Source of the DNA: Fructobacillus pseudoficulneus
GTDB taxonomy: Bacteria; Bacillota; Bacilli; Lactobacillales; Lactobacillaceae
Assembly (NCBI RefSeq): GCF_900108455.1
Contig: NZ_FNWS01000005.1
Coordinates: 1 to 64,000 of the forward strand
Length of the DNA stretch: 64,000 bases
Direction: 5' to 3'
In this document: positions 16,079-23,704 of the stretch, one piece after another
Numbering within the stretch: the first letter of the stretch is position 1
Layout of the letters: each line of letters starts with the position of its first letter
Position numbers and translations under genes: made by a program
The notes under the pieces: model-generated
What the model was told of the DNA's origin: nothing
Databases searched by the model: none
Seen by the model: the letters and a program-made list of their open reading frames with translations, nothing else

Positions 16079-16095
16079 GGCGTGTTTGTAAGCAC
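16079..16095. repeat. Dispersed repeat, copy 2
   Basis: GGCGTGTTTGTAAGCAC. Followed closely by CGGTTG/CAACCG inverted words (16095-16120). Confidence 0.5.
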
Positions 16096-16245
16096 GGTTG
16101 CCCACTTTTGGACAACCGTCCAAACGGGTACGGTTGTTACAATCATCTATTTTAGTTTTATACCGAAACTTCGACATTGGGTTTTTGACACACCAAAATA
16201 GTGCGCCCGCTCAACAAAAAATCCCGGAGGTTGTAAAAAATTAAC

Positions 16246-17412
16246 TTAAACAAACATTTTCTGCAAGAGACCCTTCTTCTGTTCTTGTAGAAGTTTTAAT
16301 TTACGCTGATGAAGGGTGATGAGATTGTCCAGTTTATCTATCCAAACGGATAGTTTTTCTTGCTCGCTTATTTTTGTAGGAATTTTAATCTTTATATCAC
16401 TCATAACATTATTCATGAGTTTAGGATTTCCTACATGCGAAACATATTTCCAAGCAGATTTATTTAGTATTTCTGCTATGGATTTGTTTATATATCCATC
16501 ATTGGATAATAAAACGCCATTAACGTTAGTACTATAAAACCTACCATTACGGTACTTTACCGTTCCTGCATTGGCACCATCGGTTGTCCATGTTATTCCG
16601 CCATCAAATAAATAGTCATGATAATAACCAAGTAAACCATTGTTTTTAGTTTGAGATGAATAAACAGGATATGGGTTCACTAATGTTTTAATACTACTAA
16701 CTTCAGAAACTGCTAATACTTGACCACGAGTTACTGTGAACAGCTCACCGACTTTACGCTGTTCCCAATCATCAGTAAAATTTGAAAAACGTAATTTTGG
16801 TTTTACGTCCCCCGTTTTCGGAAACATTTTTTGCAGAAGCCCTTTTTTCTGTTCTTGCAGAAGTCTTAACTTACGCTGATGAAGGGTGATGAGATTATCT
16901 AATCCTCTGAAAAGGTTCCCGATTTTTTCTTGTTCATCTTTTTTGGGAAATAATATCTCTAGATTTTTGACAATAGATCCTGATAAATTTCCTTGGCCAC
17001 CTTGTAAATATTTATCAATAATTTTATCTTTATTGCTTTTTAACCATTGATGCAAAAAGAGTGAACTATAATTTCCCTTTACTCGGATTGATAGAATAGC
17101 TTGATTAATGGCACCATTAATCCTTGATATGCCAACTTCACCACTAGTTGCACCGTACATGGCATATAAAATATCACCAAATTTAACAAGCTTTGCTGAA
17201 GAATTGTCTAACCCAGATTGTGTAATAAAAAGCTGAGTGCTATCACTATTAATTTCAGCAGATCTAATAAAGGGAATATTCCCACCATAGTATTCCTTTT
17301 TACTGGCCGAAGGGGTTCCGCCCGAAAAGGAAGAACTAACTTCACCCAACTTACGCTGTTCCCAATCATCAGTAAAGCCTTTAAATCTTATTACTGGTGT
17401 TCTTTCATCCAT
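16246..17412 (-). CDS. hsdS: Type I restriction specificity subunit HsdS (orphan)
   Basis: 388 residues, two target-recognition domains (about 1-155 and 208-350), each opened by DDWEQRKLGE/DDWEQRKVGE and each followed by a conserved helix (LDNLITLHQRKLRLLQEQKK and LDNLITLHQRKLKLLQEQKK). The helices separate the two half-site readers and bind HsdM. No hsdM or hsdR is in the element or the window, so it would have to join a host HsdM/HsdR to give new DNA specificity. The two conserved helices are encoded by nearly identical DNA (about 16250-16340 and 16818-16908), which allows domain exchange by recombination. AGGAG precedes the ATG. Confidence 0.9.
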   Translation of the reverse strand: MDERTPVIRFKGFTDDWEQRKLGEVSSSFSGGTPSASKKEYYGGNIPFIRSAEINSDSTQLFITQSGLDNSSAKLVKFGDILYAMYGATSGEVGISRINGAINQAILSIRVKGNYSSLFLHQWLKSNKDKIIDKYLQGGQGNLSGSIVKNLEILFPKKDEQEKIGNLFRGLDNLITLHQRKLRLLQEQKKGLLQKMFPKTGDVKPKLRFSNFTDDWEQRKVGELFTVTRGQVLAVSEVSSIKTLVNPYPVYSSQTKNNGLLGYYHDYLFDGGITWTTDGANAGTVKYRNGRFYSTNVNGVLLSNDGYINKSIAEILNKSAWKYVSHVGNPKLMNNVMSDIKIKIPTKISEQEKLSVWIDKLDNLITLHQRKLKLLQEQKKGLLQKMFV

Positions 17413-17479
17413 TTTGAAAGTTCTCCTATATAGCGAGTCTTATTATATTAAAATCTATTTAACTCCTTTTAGCAACAAA

Positions 17480-17504
17480 AAAAACAGCCCGAAGGCTGTG
17501 GTAC
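17480..17504. terminator. Hairpin at the right end of the element
   Basis: ACAGCC-CGAA-GGCTGT (17484-17499) preceded by an A run. Confidence 0.5.
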
Positions 17505-17525
17505 TGCTAGACCGCTTTAATTTTT

Positions 17526-17640
17526 ATCCTCTACTTTTTCCGCTACTTTAGATGATATCCCTTGATATCCCTTGATATTCGTAAAAAGTAAAATCGCTTA
17601 AGACTGGGATTTGTGACCCCTCTTGACTGCTCTTGATGAG
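17526..17640. repeat. Right-end arm region
   Basis: 17526-17551 repeats 8285-8310 with one mismatch. GATATCC occurs at 17554 and 17564, with GATATTC at 17574, and TCTTGA at 17621 and 17631, again 10 bases apart. Candidate integrase arm and excisionase sites. Confidence 0.5.
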
Positions 17641-17644
17641 CAAA

Positions 17645-17659
17645 ATGGAGAAGAAGGGA
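17645..17659. other. Right attachment site (attR core) inside tRNA-Ser
   Basis: ATGGAGAAGAAGGGA, the same as 8235-8249; it covers the acceptor 3' strand and part of the T arm of the tRNA. Confidence 0.75.
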
Positions 17660-17733
17660 TTCGAACCCTCGCACGCTTTAACACGTCTACACCCTTAGCA
17701 AGGGCGCCTCTTCAGCCTCTTGAGTACTTCTCC
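17646..17733 (-). tRNA. tRNA-Ser(GCU)
   Basis: 88 bases. Acceptor GGAGAAG pairs with CTTCTCC, anticodon loop TTGCTAA gives GCT, a long variable arm is present, and GAGGGTTCGAATCCCTT forms the T arm. CCA is not encoded. The base at the discriminator position reads A, whereas bacterial tRNA-Ser normally has G. The 3' end is the integration site of the element to its left. Confidence 0.9.
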
Positions 17734-17779
17734 ATAACAGATAATATCATAACAGATTATTACTGCTACGGCAAGAAAA

Positions 17780-18109
17780 TTAACGTGCGCCAATCTCCAT
17801 TACAGCCAAATTGAAGTGATCCCACAGACCCTGGTCATCTTGCTTGAAATCTTCTACCAAAGAAGTCCCCTTTGGCGCGATTGTTCCAGCTAATTCATGG
17901 TAGACATCATAGATTTCCAGTTCCTTCTTATCGTTCCATTTGACGTTATAAAAAGTACCATCCATCCGGTAATCCAAGATTTGTTCTAGGCCTCGAAGCA
18001 AAGTTCGTTCAATAACTTGTTCTTCGGTCACATTTGCACCACGGGCATTCAAAATGGCGACCTGGTCTTTTACTTCTTGATAGTCATCTGCGACGTCCAT
18101 ACTATCCAT
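17780..18109 (-). CDS. Conserved-looking hypothetical protein
   Basis: 109 residues, not recognised. Acidic, with YNVKWNDKKELEIYDVYHEL in the middle, which looks like beta strands; no membrane segment. GGAGG lies upstream of the ATG. First chromosomal gene beyond tRNA-Ser and divergent from the epimerase gene. GC content is like the core genome, so it is probably not part of the island. Confidence 0.65.
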   Translation of the reverse strand: MDSMDVADDYQEVKDQVAILNARGANVTEEQVIERTLLRGLEQILDYRMDGTFYNVKWNDKKELEIYDVYHELAGTIAPKGTSLVEDFKQDDQGLWDHFNLAVMEIGAR

Positions 18110-18185
18110 TTTTGCCGCCTCCTATTACTATTTTTGCGTGTTCTATATTATAATTGACTATAACTATTATACTAAGGTGAATTGA

Positions 18186-18839
18186 ATGAAACAACTCGTG
18201 ACCACAGAAGAAATGCAAGCGCTTGACCAATACACCATGACCGAAGTTGGCATGGGCGAAGACGTTCTCATTGAACGTGCCGCTCTGGCTGCCCTTGAAT
18301 CACTTGGGGCCGGTAACTTTGACTTATCCAACGTCTTAGTCTTGGTTGGCTTAGGGAACAACGGCGCCGATGGGATTGCCCTCGCCCGTCTCTTGCACCA
18401 ATTAAATATCACAGTTGCTCTTCAATTTGTCGGAAACGTTTCCAAAGCAAAGCCGGCCGTTAAGCGGCAACTGAAGATTGCCGAAGCCTGCGGTGTGGTT
18501 CGGTCCGAAAAATCTGATTTCAAACAAGCCTCACTCATCATCGATGCGATCTTTGGGACTGGCCTAAATAACGACCTGCCAGATGGACTACAAAAGATGG
18601 TCAAAGCTGCAAACCACATTGAAAGTACTGTGGTTGCCCTGGATATTCCAACTGGAATTAACGGTACAACCGGCCAGGTAATGGGAGCGGCTTTGAAGGC
18701 CAAGACAACGATTGCTTTCGGCTATGAAAAAGCCGGCCTAACCAAGGGCGCCGGCAAGAAAACTGCCGGACAAGTTGTCGTCAAAGATATTGGTATCCTG
18801 GCACCGAAAGATTTCAAATTCTCAATCAAAGCAAAATAA
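18186..18839 (+). CDS. nnrE: NAD(P)H-hydrate epimerase (YjeF N-terminal domain)
   Basis: 217 residues. GNNGADGIALARLL (about 58-71) and DAIFGTGLNNDLP (about 119-131) are the substrate and phosphate-binding loops of YjeF_N proteins, and VALDIPTGINGTTG holds the catalytic Asp region. It converts R-NAD(P)HX to the S form, for repair by a separate dehydratase. The dehydratase domain is absent, so this is the single-domain form. Alone on the plus strand, with its own terminator. Confidence 0.85.
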   Translation: MKQLVTTEEMQALDQYTMTEVGMGEDVLIERAALAALESLGAGNFDLSNVLVLVGLGNNGADGIALARLLHQLNITVALQFVGNVSKAKPAVKRQLKIAEACGVVRSEKSDFKQASLIIDAIFGTGLNNDLPDGLQKMVKAANHIESTVVALDIPTGINGTTGQVMGAALKAKTTIAFGYEKAGLTKGAGKKTAGQVVVKDIGILAPKDFKFSIKAK

Positions 18840-18868
18840 AAAACGTTGGCAGTCGCCAGCGTTTTTTT
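18839..18868. terminator. Terminator between nnrE and rlmH
   Basis: ACGTTGGCAG-TCG-CCAGCGT type stem with A run on one side and T7 on the other; serves both convergent genes. Confidence 0.75.
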
Positions 18869-19346
18869 ATTTATGATAAGCCGACCCGGCCGAAATCATC
18901 ATTGCTCGGTAGACTTGTTCCACCAAGACTAAACGCATTAGTTGGTGCGGTAGGGTTAAGAGACCAAATGATAACATCAGGTTCGCCCGCTTCTTAATAG
19001 CAGGGTCCAATCCTAAAGAACCACCAATAATAAAGGTCAGGGTCCCGTGACCGCTATTTTTTGCTTGCTCTAACTTCTTGGCGAAGTCTTCTGACGGCAG
19101 CTGCTTTCCTTCAATAGCCAAAACGACCACATAGTCACGGTCACCAATCTTGCCCTGCAAACGCTCGGCTTCCTTGGCCATAATTTGCTGATTTTCAACC
19201 TCTGACGCCTTTTCAGGCGTTTTTTCGTCAGCCACCTCAATCATTGCAACCGAGGCAAAACGGTGTAGCCGTTTTACGTACTCAGCAATGCCCTTTTTTA
19301 AATAATCTTCCTTTAATTTGCCCACAGTTAATATTTTAATTTTCAT
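18867..19346 (-). CDS. rlmH: 23S rRNA pseudouridine-1915 N3-methyltransferase RlmH
   Basis: 159 residues, the family's usual length. SPOUT features are clear: [20 protein letters not shown] (SAM-binding knot region) and the C-terminal [20 protein letters not shown] followed by SAGSAYHK. It methylates Psi1915 in the 23S rRNA of 70S ribosomes. In Firmicutes the gene is often close to oriC, which matters for the DnaA-box-like cluster upstream of it. Confidence 0.95.
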   Translation of the reverse strand: MKIKILTVGKLKEDYLKKGIAEYVKRLHRFASVAMIEVADEKTPEKASEVENQQIMAKEAERLQGKIGDRDYVVVLAIEGKQLPSEDFAKKLEQAKNSGHGTLTFIIGGSLGLDPAIKKRANLMLSFGLLTLPHQLMRLVLVEQVYRAMMISAGSAYHK

Positions 19347-19401
19347 TTTAATTTCATCCTTAACTTTGGTCTAAACCAAAAGTTGTCCCCCATTTATGAA
19401 C

Positions 19402-19594
19402 TTATCAACGGTTTTTTCCACATATTCACCAGTTATTCACCGGTTTAACCCCCAATTTAGAGAGATTCCTTCAGACTTTTCCCCATTTGCACGACTTATA
19501 AACAGCCTTCGTGGATAACTTTTCCAAAACAAGAAAGGTGATAATACTGGGATTTTTACTTTTTTATCCCAACTTTTCCCCATTATTATCCCAA
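19402..19594. other. Cluster of DnaA-box-like 9-mers
   Basis: TTATCAACG (19402), TTTTCCACA (19414), TTATTCACC (19433), TTATAAACA (19496), TTATCCACG on the minus strand (19510-19518), TTATCCCAA (19564) and TTATCCCAA (19586). Two differ by one base from TTATCCACA, the others by two. An AT-rich run follows at about 19620-19680. Lies in a 590-base gap without genes. Confidence 0.45.
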
Positions 19595-19894
19595 TTTAGA
19601 AAACAGTACATTTGTTCCCCTATTTATTTGGCCGATTATTCGTCTTTTTTCTTTTTAATTTTAATTTTATCTTGGAAAGGCTGATTTTCGCACTTTTTGG
19701 CTTTCATAAACCGAACCACTGAGGAATACTTTTCCCCTAATTCAATTTTACCTTAGTTAGACCGAACATGCATTCTGAAATTGGTATAGTCGCTTTTTTT
19801 GATTACAATATTTGACAGAACTTCTTGTCTTTGTTCTGACACTTTTGCCTAATTTGTGGACGCCTTCTGCACGATTTTACTCAAAGAAAAAAGG

Positions 19895-19932
19895 CAAATT
19901 AGTCAGCATGATTAGCTGATTAATTTGCCTCG
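19895..19932 (-). terminator. Terminator of vanY
   Basis: GGCAAATTAGTCAGC and GCTGATTAATTTGCC form a 15-bp stem with one wobble; T tail on the minus strand. Confidence 0.8.
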
Positions 19933-19936
19933 AATT

Positions 19937-20686
19937 TTAGTCTTTACCTGCGGCCTTCAACGCCTTGAGATAGGCTTCTAAGGTCAAATCATGCTTGGTC
20001 ATATACTTCGCATTTTTAACGCCCACATAGCGGAAATGCCAGGACTCATAATCGATGCCTGTTTCCTTGATTGACTTAGCATCCTTTTTGTAGCGCAAAA
20101 CGAAACCATAGTCCGGCGCATGCTCGATTAGCCAGCGCTGAGAAGCAAACTGGTCCATCTTTCCATCCAAGCCTGGGTACTTTGCCAACGCATCATTTCC
20201 AGCTAAATCAATAGCTAGACCAGTTTCATGTTCAGAAGACCCTGGTGTTTGTACCACAGCCGCCGTTGCCTTTTCGGCATCGGCATCTGACATCCCCTCA
20301 GCCTTATTCGTTGCTAAGACACTGGCATAAACTTCTTTTTGGTACTGAATTGATCGGTAACCAGATACCAAAGTAGTTTGATAACCGGCCGCCTTGGCTC
20401 CATTCATGAAGTCTACAACCGCTTGTTGAATCTTTGCATTCACGACCTTATCACCAACTTTAGCTTGGTCAAAGGGAACCTCTGGATCTTCGGGGTGCTG
20501 TTTATTGACTAAGACTAAGTCCCAATCAGTTGTCTTCACCCCAGCCGGTAAGTCGCTTGTCTTAACCGTCTTTGTTGCACTAGATGAAGAGTGCCGCTGG
20601 TTGTGCTGTCCGACAGCCACAGCCCCTCCAACAGCAACCAAAACGATAGCAGCAATTGCGCCACCTAACCAATAAGTCCGTTTCAT
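19937..20686 (-). CDS. D-alanyl-D-alanine carboxypeptidase, VanY family (M15B)
   Basis: 249 residues. An N-terminal signal anchor (WLGGAIAAIVLVAVGGAVAV) places it outside the membrane. Zinc and catalytic motifs are intact: SSEHETGLAIDLAG (S-x-H-x-x-G-x-A-x-D) and ESWHFRYVG. It trims the terminal D-Ala of peptidoglycan pentapeptides. Single-gene transcript ending in a strong hairpin. Confidence 0.9.
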   Translation of the reverse strand: MKRTYWLGGAIAAIVLVAVGGAVAVGQHNQRHSSSSATKTVKTSDLPAGVKTTDWDLVLVNKQHPEDPEVPFDQAKVGDKVVNAKIQQAVVDFMNGAKAAGYQTTLVSGYRSIQYQKEVYASVLATNKAEGMSDADAEKATAAVVQTPGSSEHETGLAIDLAGNDALAKYPGLDGKMDQFASQRWLIEHAPDYGFVLRYKKDAKSIKETGIDYESWHFRYVGVKNAKYMTKHDLTLEAYLKALKAAGKD

Positions 20687-20746
20687 GAAAAAATCCTCCT
20701 TATATGTACAAAAAAAGGCTGGAATACCCAGTCTTCTCTTTTATGA

Positions 20747-20819
20747 TGGTCAGTCAGGGGCTCGAACCCTGGACCCACGGATTAAGAGTCCGTTGCTCTA
20801 CCAACTGAGCTAACTAACC
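20747..20819 (-). tRNA. tRNA-Lys(CUU)
   Basis: 73 bases. GGTTAGT pairs with ACTGACC, the anticodon loop CTCTTAA gives CTT, and the T arm holds GGTTCGAGCC. CCA is not encoded. Confidence 0.92.
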
Positions 20820-20908
20820 ATGGATGTCTTTCACAACAAAAGATATCATAACATAGATAGAGCCCGTCAGCAAGCCTTTTTCAATAATTTTTAGAAAGAA
20901 ATTCAGCC

Positions 20909-21787
20909 TTACTCAGCCTGAGCCAAACCTTCTTGCGCAAGGTAGAAGCAACCAAGAATTCCGGCGTTATCACCAGTTGAAACTGGCACGATGTAATCCT
21001 CTACGTCTGGAATGGCCAAGTAGTTGCGAAACTTGTCTAAGAACGCCTTGCGAACCAGTGGCAACAAGATTTCGCGGTGAGGAACCCCACCACCAAAGAT
21101 AATCTTGTCTGGGCGCAAAGTCATTGTAAAATCAACTGCGGCTTGGGCTAAGTAATCAGCCTCAATCTCCCAGGCAATATGATCATCTGGCAAATCCTTA
21201 GCAGTTTTACCCCAACGCTCCGCCATCGCCGGACCGGAAGCAAGTCCTTCTAAGCAATGGTCTTGGTGAAATGGGCAGTGACCCTTATAAGTATCTTTCG
21301 GGTGCTTTTGAATCATAATGTGGCCGGCTTCGGGATGTCCATAACCAATCAGGAATTCACCATGGTGAATAATACCCGCACCAACCCCAGTTCCAATTGT
21401 AAGATAAACCAGGGAATGATTTTCTTTCACCGCACCGGTCTTATACTCGGCCCAGGCTGATCCGTTGACATCGGTTGTCCAAAAGTATGGAATGTCACGC
21501 CAAGCTTTCATGCGGCCCAAAAAGTCGTAACCTGACCATCCCCGCTTTGGGGTATCCAACACGCGACCATAGGTTTTTGACTCTGGATTCACATCAATTG
21601 GACCAAACATCGCAATCCCAATTGCTGCCAAATCATCAAACTGATCAAAATACGCAATCACTGCATCAACGGTCTTTTGACCATCTTCTGTCGGAATTGA
21701 TTGCCGGTCTAAAATATTCATCTTCTCATCACAGACAGCTAAAACAAACTTCGTACCGCCGCCTTCGATTGCTCCAAGTAGTGCCAT
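20909..21787 (-). CDS. scrK: ROK-family fructokinase
   Basis: 292 residues from ATG 21787, chosen because GGGAG lies six bases upstream. GAIEGGGTKFVLAV is the phosphate loop of ROK kinases, and GHPEAGHIMIQKHP together with CPFHQDHCLEGLASGPA is the zinc site and signature (H, C, H, C). DVNGSAWAEY is the sugar-binding part. It phosphorylates fructose with ATP. Single gene; a fructose kinase suits fructose-loving LAB. Other ROK substrates cannot be excluded. Confidence 0.85.
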   Translation of the reverse strand: MALLGAIEGGGTKFVLAVCDEKMNILDRQSIPTEDGQKTVDAVIAYFDQFDDLAAIGIAMFGPIDVNPESKTYGRVLDTPKRGWSGYDFLGRMKAWRDIPYFWTTDVNGSAWAEYKTGAVKENHSLVYLTIGTGVGAGIIHHGEFLIGYGHPEAGHIMIQKHPKDTYKGHCPFHQDHCLEGLASGPAMAERWGKTAKDLPDDHIAWEIEADYLAQAAVDFTMTLRPDKIIFGGGVPHREILLPLVRKAFLDKFRNYLAIPDVEDYIVPVSTGDNAGILGCFYLAQEGLAQAE

Positions 21788-21949
21788 GGCGAACTCCCTT
21801 TCAATATTTGCTTTCAACCGTAGCATGATTTCTCATTAGCCGGGTTTTTTATACCTTCATTGTAAACGCTTACAGCTCAACAAACAATAGTTTTTTCATT
21901 TTTCTGACAAATTTGTAATAAAAAAAGCCATTTACTGGCTTTTAGTTTA

Positions 21950-22945
21950 TTATTTGCGGTCGTCATAACCGTTTGGATGCTTTTCTTTCCAATTCCAAGC
22001 AGTCTTGATGATGTCTTGGACATTGTCATACTTTGGTTGCCATCCCAAAACTTCTCGAGCTTGGCTTGAATCTGCGACCAAAATATCTGGGTCACCAGGA
22101 CGACGGGGTCCAATTTTGGCTTCGATATTAACCCCCGTTGCTTCCCGGGCTGCTTCAACCATCTCCTTCACGGAGAAACCAGTGGCTGATCCCAAGTTGA
22201 ACTGTGCTGATTTGTTACCCTTAGCCAAATAATCCAAGGCCAAGATGTGGGCATCGGCCAAATCAACAACGTGGACGTAATCACGGACGTTAAAGCCATC
22301 AGGGGTGTTGTAGTCATCCCCAAACATTTCAATATAGTCGCGTTGGCCAGCGGCTGCCTGCAAAATGATTGGTACAAGGTGGGTTTCGGGTCCGTGGTCT
22401 TCACCAATTGAACCGTCTTCCAAGGCACCGGCGACGTTAAAGTAACGTAAAGCGACCCATTTGATGTCGTATGCTGAATCGGCCCAAGCCATCATCTTTT
22501 CCATCATCAACTTTGATTCCCCATAGGGGTTGATTGGGTTTTGTGGGTCGGTTTCCTTAATTGGAATGTTGACCGGGTTACCGTATGTTGCGGCAGTTGA
22601 TGAGAAGACAATCTTCTTAACATCGTAGTCCTTCATTACTTCCAGCAGAGTAACCATGCCGGCCGTGTTGTTATCGAAGTACTTCAAAGGTTCAGCCACT
22701 GATTCTGGCACGATTGAAAAGGCCGCAAAGTGAACGACGGCACCGATATCTTCTTTTTCAAAAACAGCTGACAAAGCTTCCTTGTCACGGATATCGACTT
22801 CATAGAACTTTGCTTCGGGGGCAACCGCTGCCCGGTGTCCCTTGACCAAATTATCAACAACAACAACATCTTGGCCTTGGTCTAACAAACGGCGCACCAT
22901 GTGCGAACCAATGTAACCAGCACCACCTAATACTAATACAGACAT
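21950..22945 (-). CDS. galE: UDP-glucose 4-epimerase
   Basis: 331 residues. GGAGYIGSH near the N terminus binds [11 protein letters not shown] and [11 protein letters not shown] (Y-x-x-x-K) hold the catalytic Ser/Thr and Tyr-Lys. [20 protein letters not shown] is the family C-terminal UDP-sugar segment. It interconverts UDP-glucose and UDP-galactose. Starts directly after the thioesterase stop, so the two are co-transcribed. Confidence 0.95.
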   Translation of the reverse strand: MSVLVLGGAGYIGSHMVRRLLDQGQDVVVVDNLVKGHRAAVAPEAKFYEVDIRDKEALSAVFEKEDIGAVVHFAAFSIVPESVAEPLKYFDNNTAGMVTLLEVMKDYDVKKIVFSSTAATYGNPVNIPIKETDPQNPINPYGESKLMMEKMMAWADSAYDIKWVALRYFNVAGALEDGSIGEDHGPETHLVPIILQAAAGQRDYIEMFGDDYNTPDGFNVRDYVHVVDLADAHILALDYLAKGNKSAQFNLGSATGFSVKEMVEAAREATGVNIEAKIGPRRPGDPDILVADSSQAREVLGWQPKYDNVQDIIKTAWNWKEKHPNGYDDRK

Positions 22946-23704
22946 TTATTTTTCCTCATTCTTTTGCTCGGGCTTTGCTTGCCAGGTGATCACCGCTTCT
23001 GCAGCAGTCCCATCTTCTTTGACAACCCGATGCCTTGATTTATTATCAGCTAAAATTACTTGCGATTCAACCCGGTGGCCATAGTGCACCTCATTTTCAT
23101 AGCGAATCGTGAGTTCACTGGCCTCATGGTCGCGCAGGTAATCCAGCGGCAAAACATCCAACATCCATTCCAGGTACTTGGAATTATTCACGTGACGGTT
23201 CCCATCAATGTCCAGGAACCGGACTTGATAAGGGCGACTCATCTGCACATCATCGTCCTTAATTTTTTCCACCTTAACCATCTTGTCCAAACGGCGAACT
23301 TCATCCCCGCCATAAGGAATAACCAGGTCGGCCGGCAGCTTTTGCATCCGCCGACTTTCCAGGTCAATCAAGGCCCACAGCGAATCAATATCGATGATCA
23401 CCTCACCATTAGCGTCCTTAAAATAAAAACCACGCATGGCAAAGTAAGAGGACCATTCCCCCGCTTTGGTTTCGATTGTAATTGTTTCCCCGAGTTTTGG
23501 TCGGCGGAATATCTTCAAATCATATTGTAAAATAACCCAACCTAAACCACGCTTGTCTGTTTCTGTATAACCAACATTCAGGTGTTCACCCTGCAATCGG
23601 GAACAGAGAATTGCCAAATTCAACACCATTGGCAACGACAATTTGCGCGTTAAATCGACTTGGTAATATTCGACTGGTCGAGTGATTGAAAAAATATCAG
23701 CCAT
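22946..23704 (-). CDS. Acyl-ACP thioesterase
   Basis: 252 residues from ATG 23704 (GAGG upstream; it overlaps the rsmI stop). Two hotdog domains: the first (about 5-140) has LNVGYTETDKRGLGWVILQY, the second has RFLDIDGNRHVNNSKYLEWM, the typical D-x-N-x-H-V-N-N catalytic segment. It releases fatty acids from ACP. Coupled with rsmI before it and galE after it. Confidence 0.88.
   Translation of the reverse strand: MADIFSITRPVEYYQVDLTRKLSLPMVLNLAILCSRLQGEHLNVGYTETDKRGLGWVILQYDLKIFRRPKLGETITIETKAGEWSSYFAMRGFYFKDANGEVIIDIDSLWALIDLESRRMQKLPADLVIPYGGDEVRRLDKMVKVEKIKDDDVQMSRPYQVRFLDIDGNRHVNNSKYLEWMLDVLPLDYLRDHEASELTIRYENEVHYGHRVESQVILADNKSRHRVVKEDGTAAEAVITWQAKPEQKNEEK

Larger units (their letters stand above)
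14673..16245. other. Long non-coding region of the element
   Basis: About 1.57 kb without a convincing gene. It contains an inverted repeat (14703-14782), the paired-repeat array (14951-15690), and dispersed repeats at 15485 and 16079. Candidate replication origin or control region. Confidence 0.5.
19347..19936. other. 590-base non-coding gap upstream of rlmH
   Basis: Holds the DnaA-box-like cluster (19402-19594), a T-rich/AT-rich tract (about 19620-19680) and the vanY terminator at its right end. No ORF with a credible start. Confidence 0.5.

Noticed and set aside
16095-16120. CGGTTG/CAACCG inverted words as terminator
   Set aside because: No T run and a 12-base loop; function unclear.
8235-17659. 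Complete prophage
   Set aside because: No terminase, portal, capsid, tail or lysis genes.
19347-19936. Call as oriC
   Set aside because: Most boxes differ by two bases from consensus and dnaA/dnaN are not in the window; kept as a candidate only.
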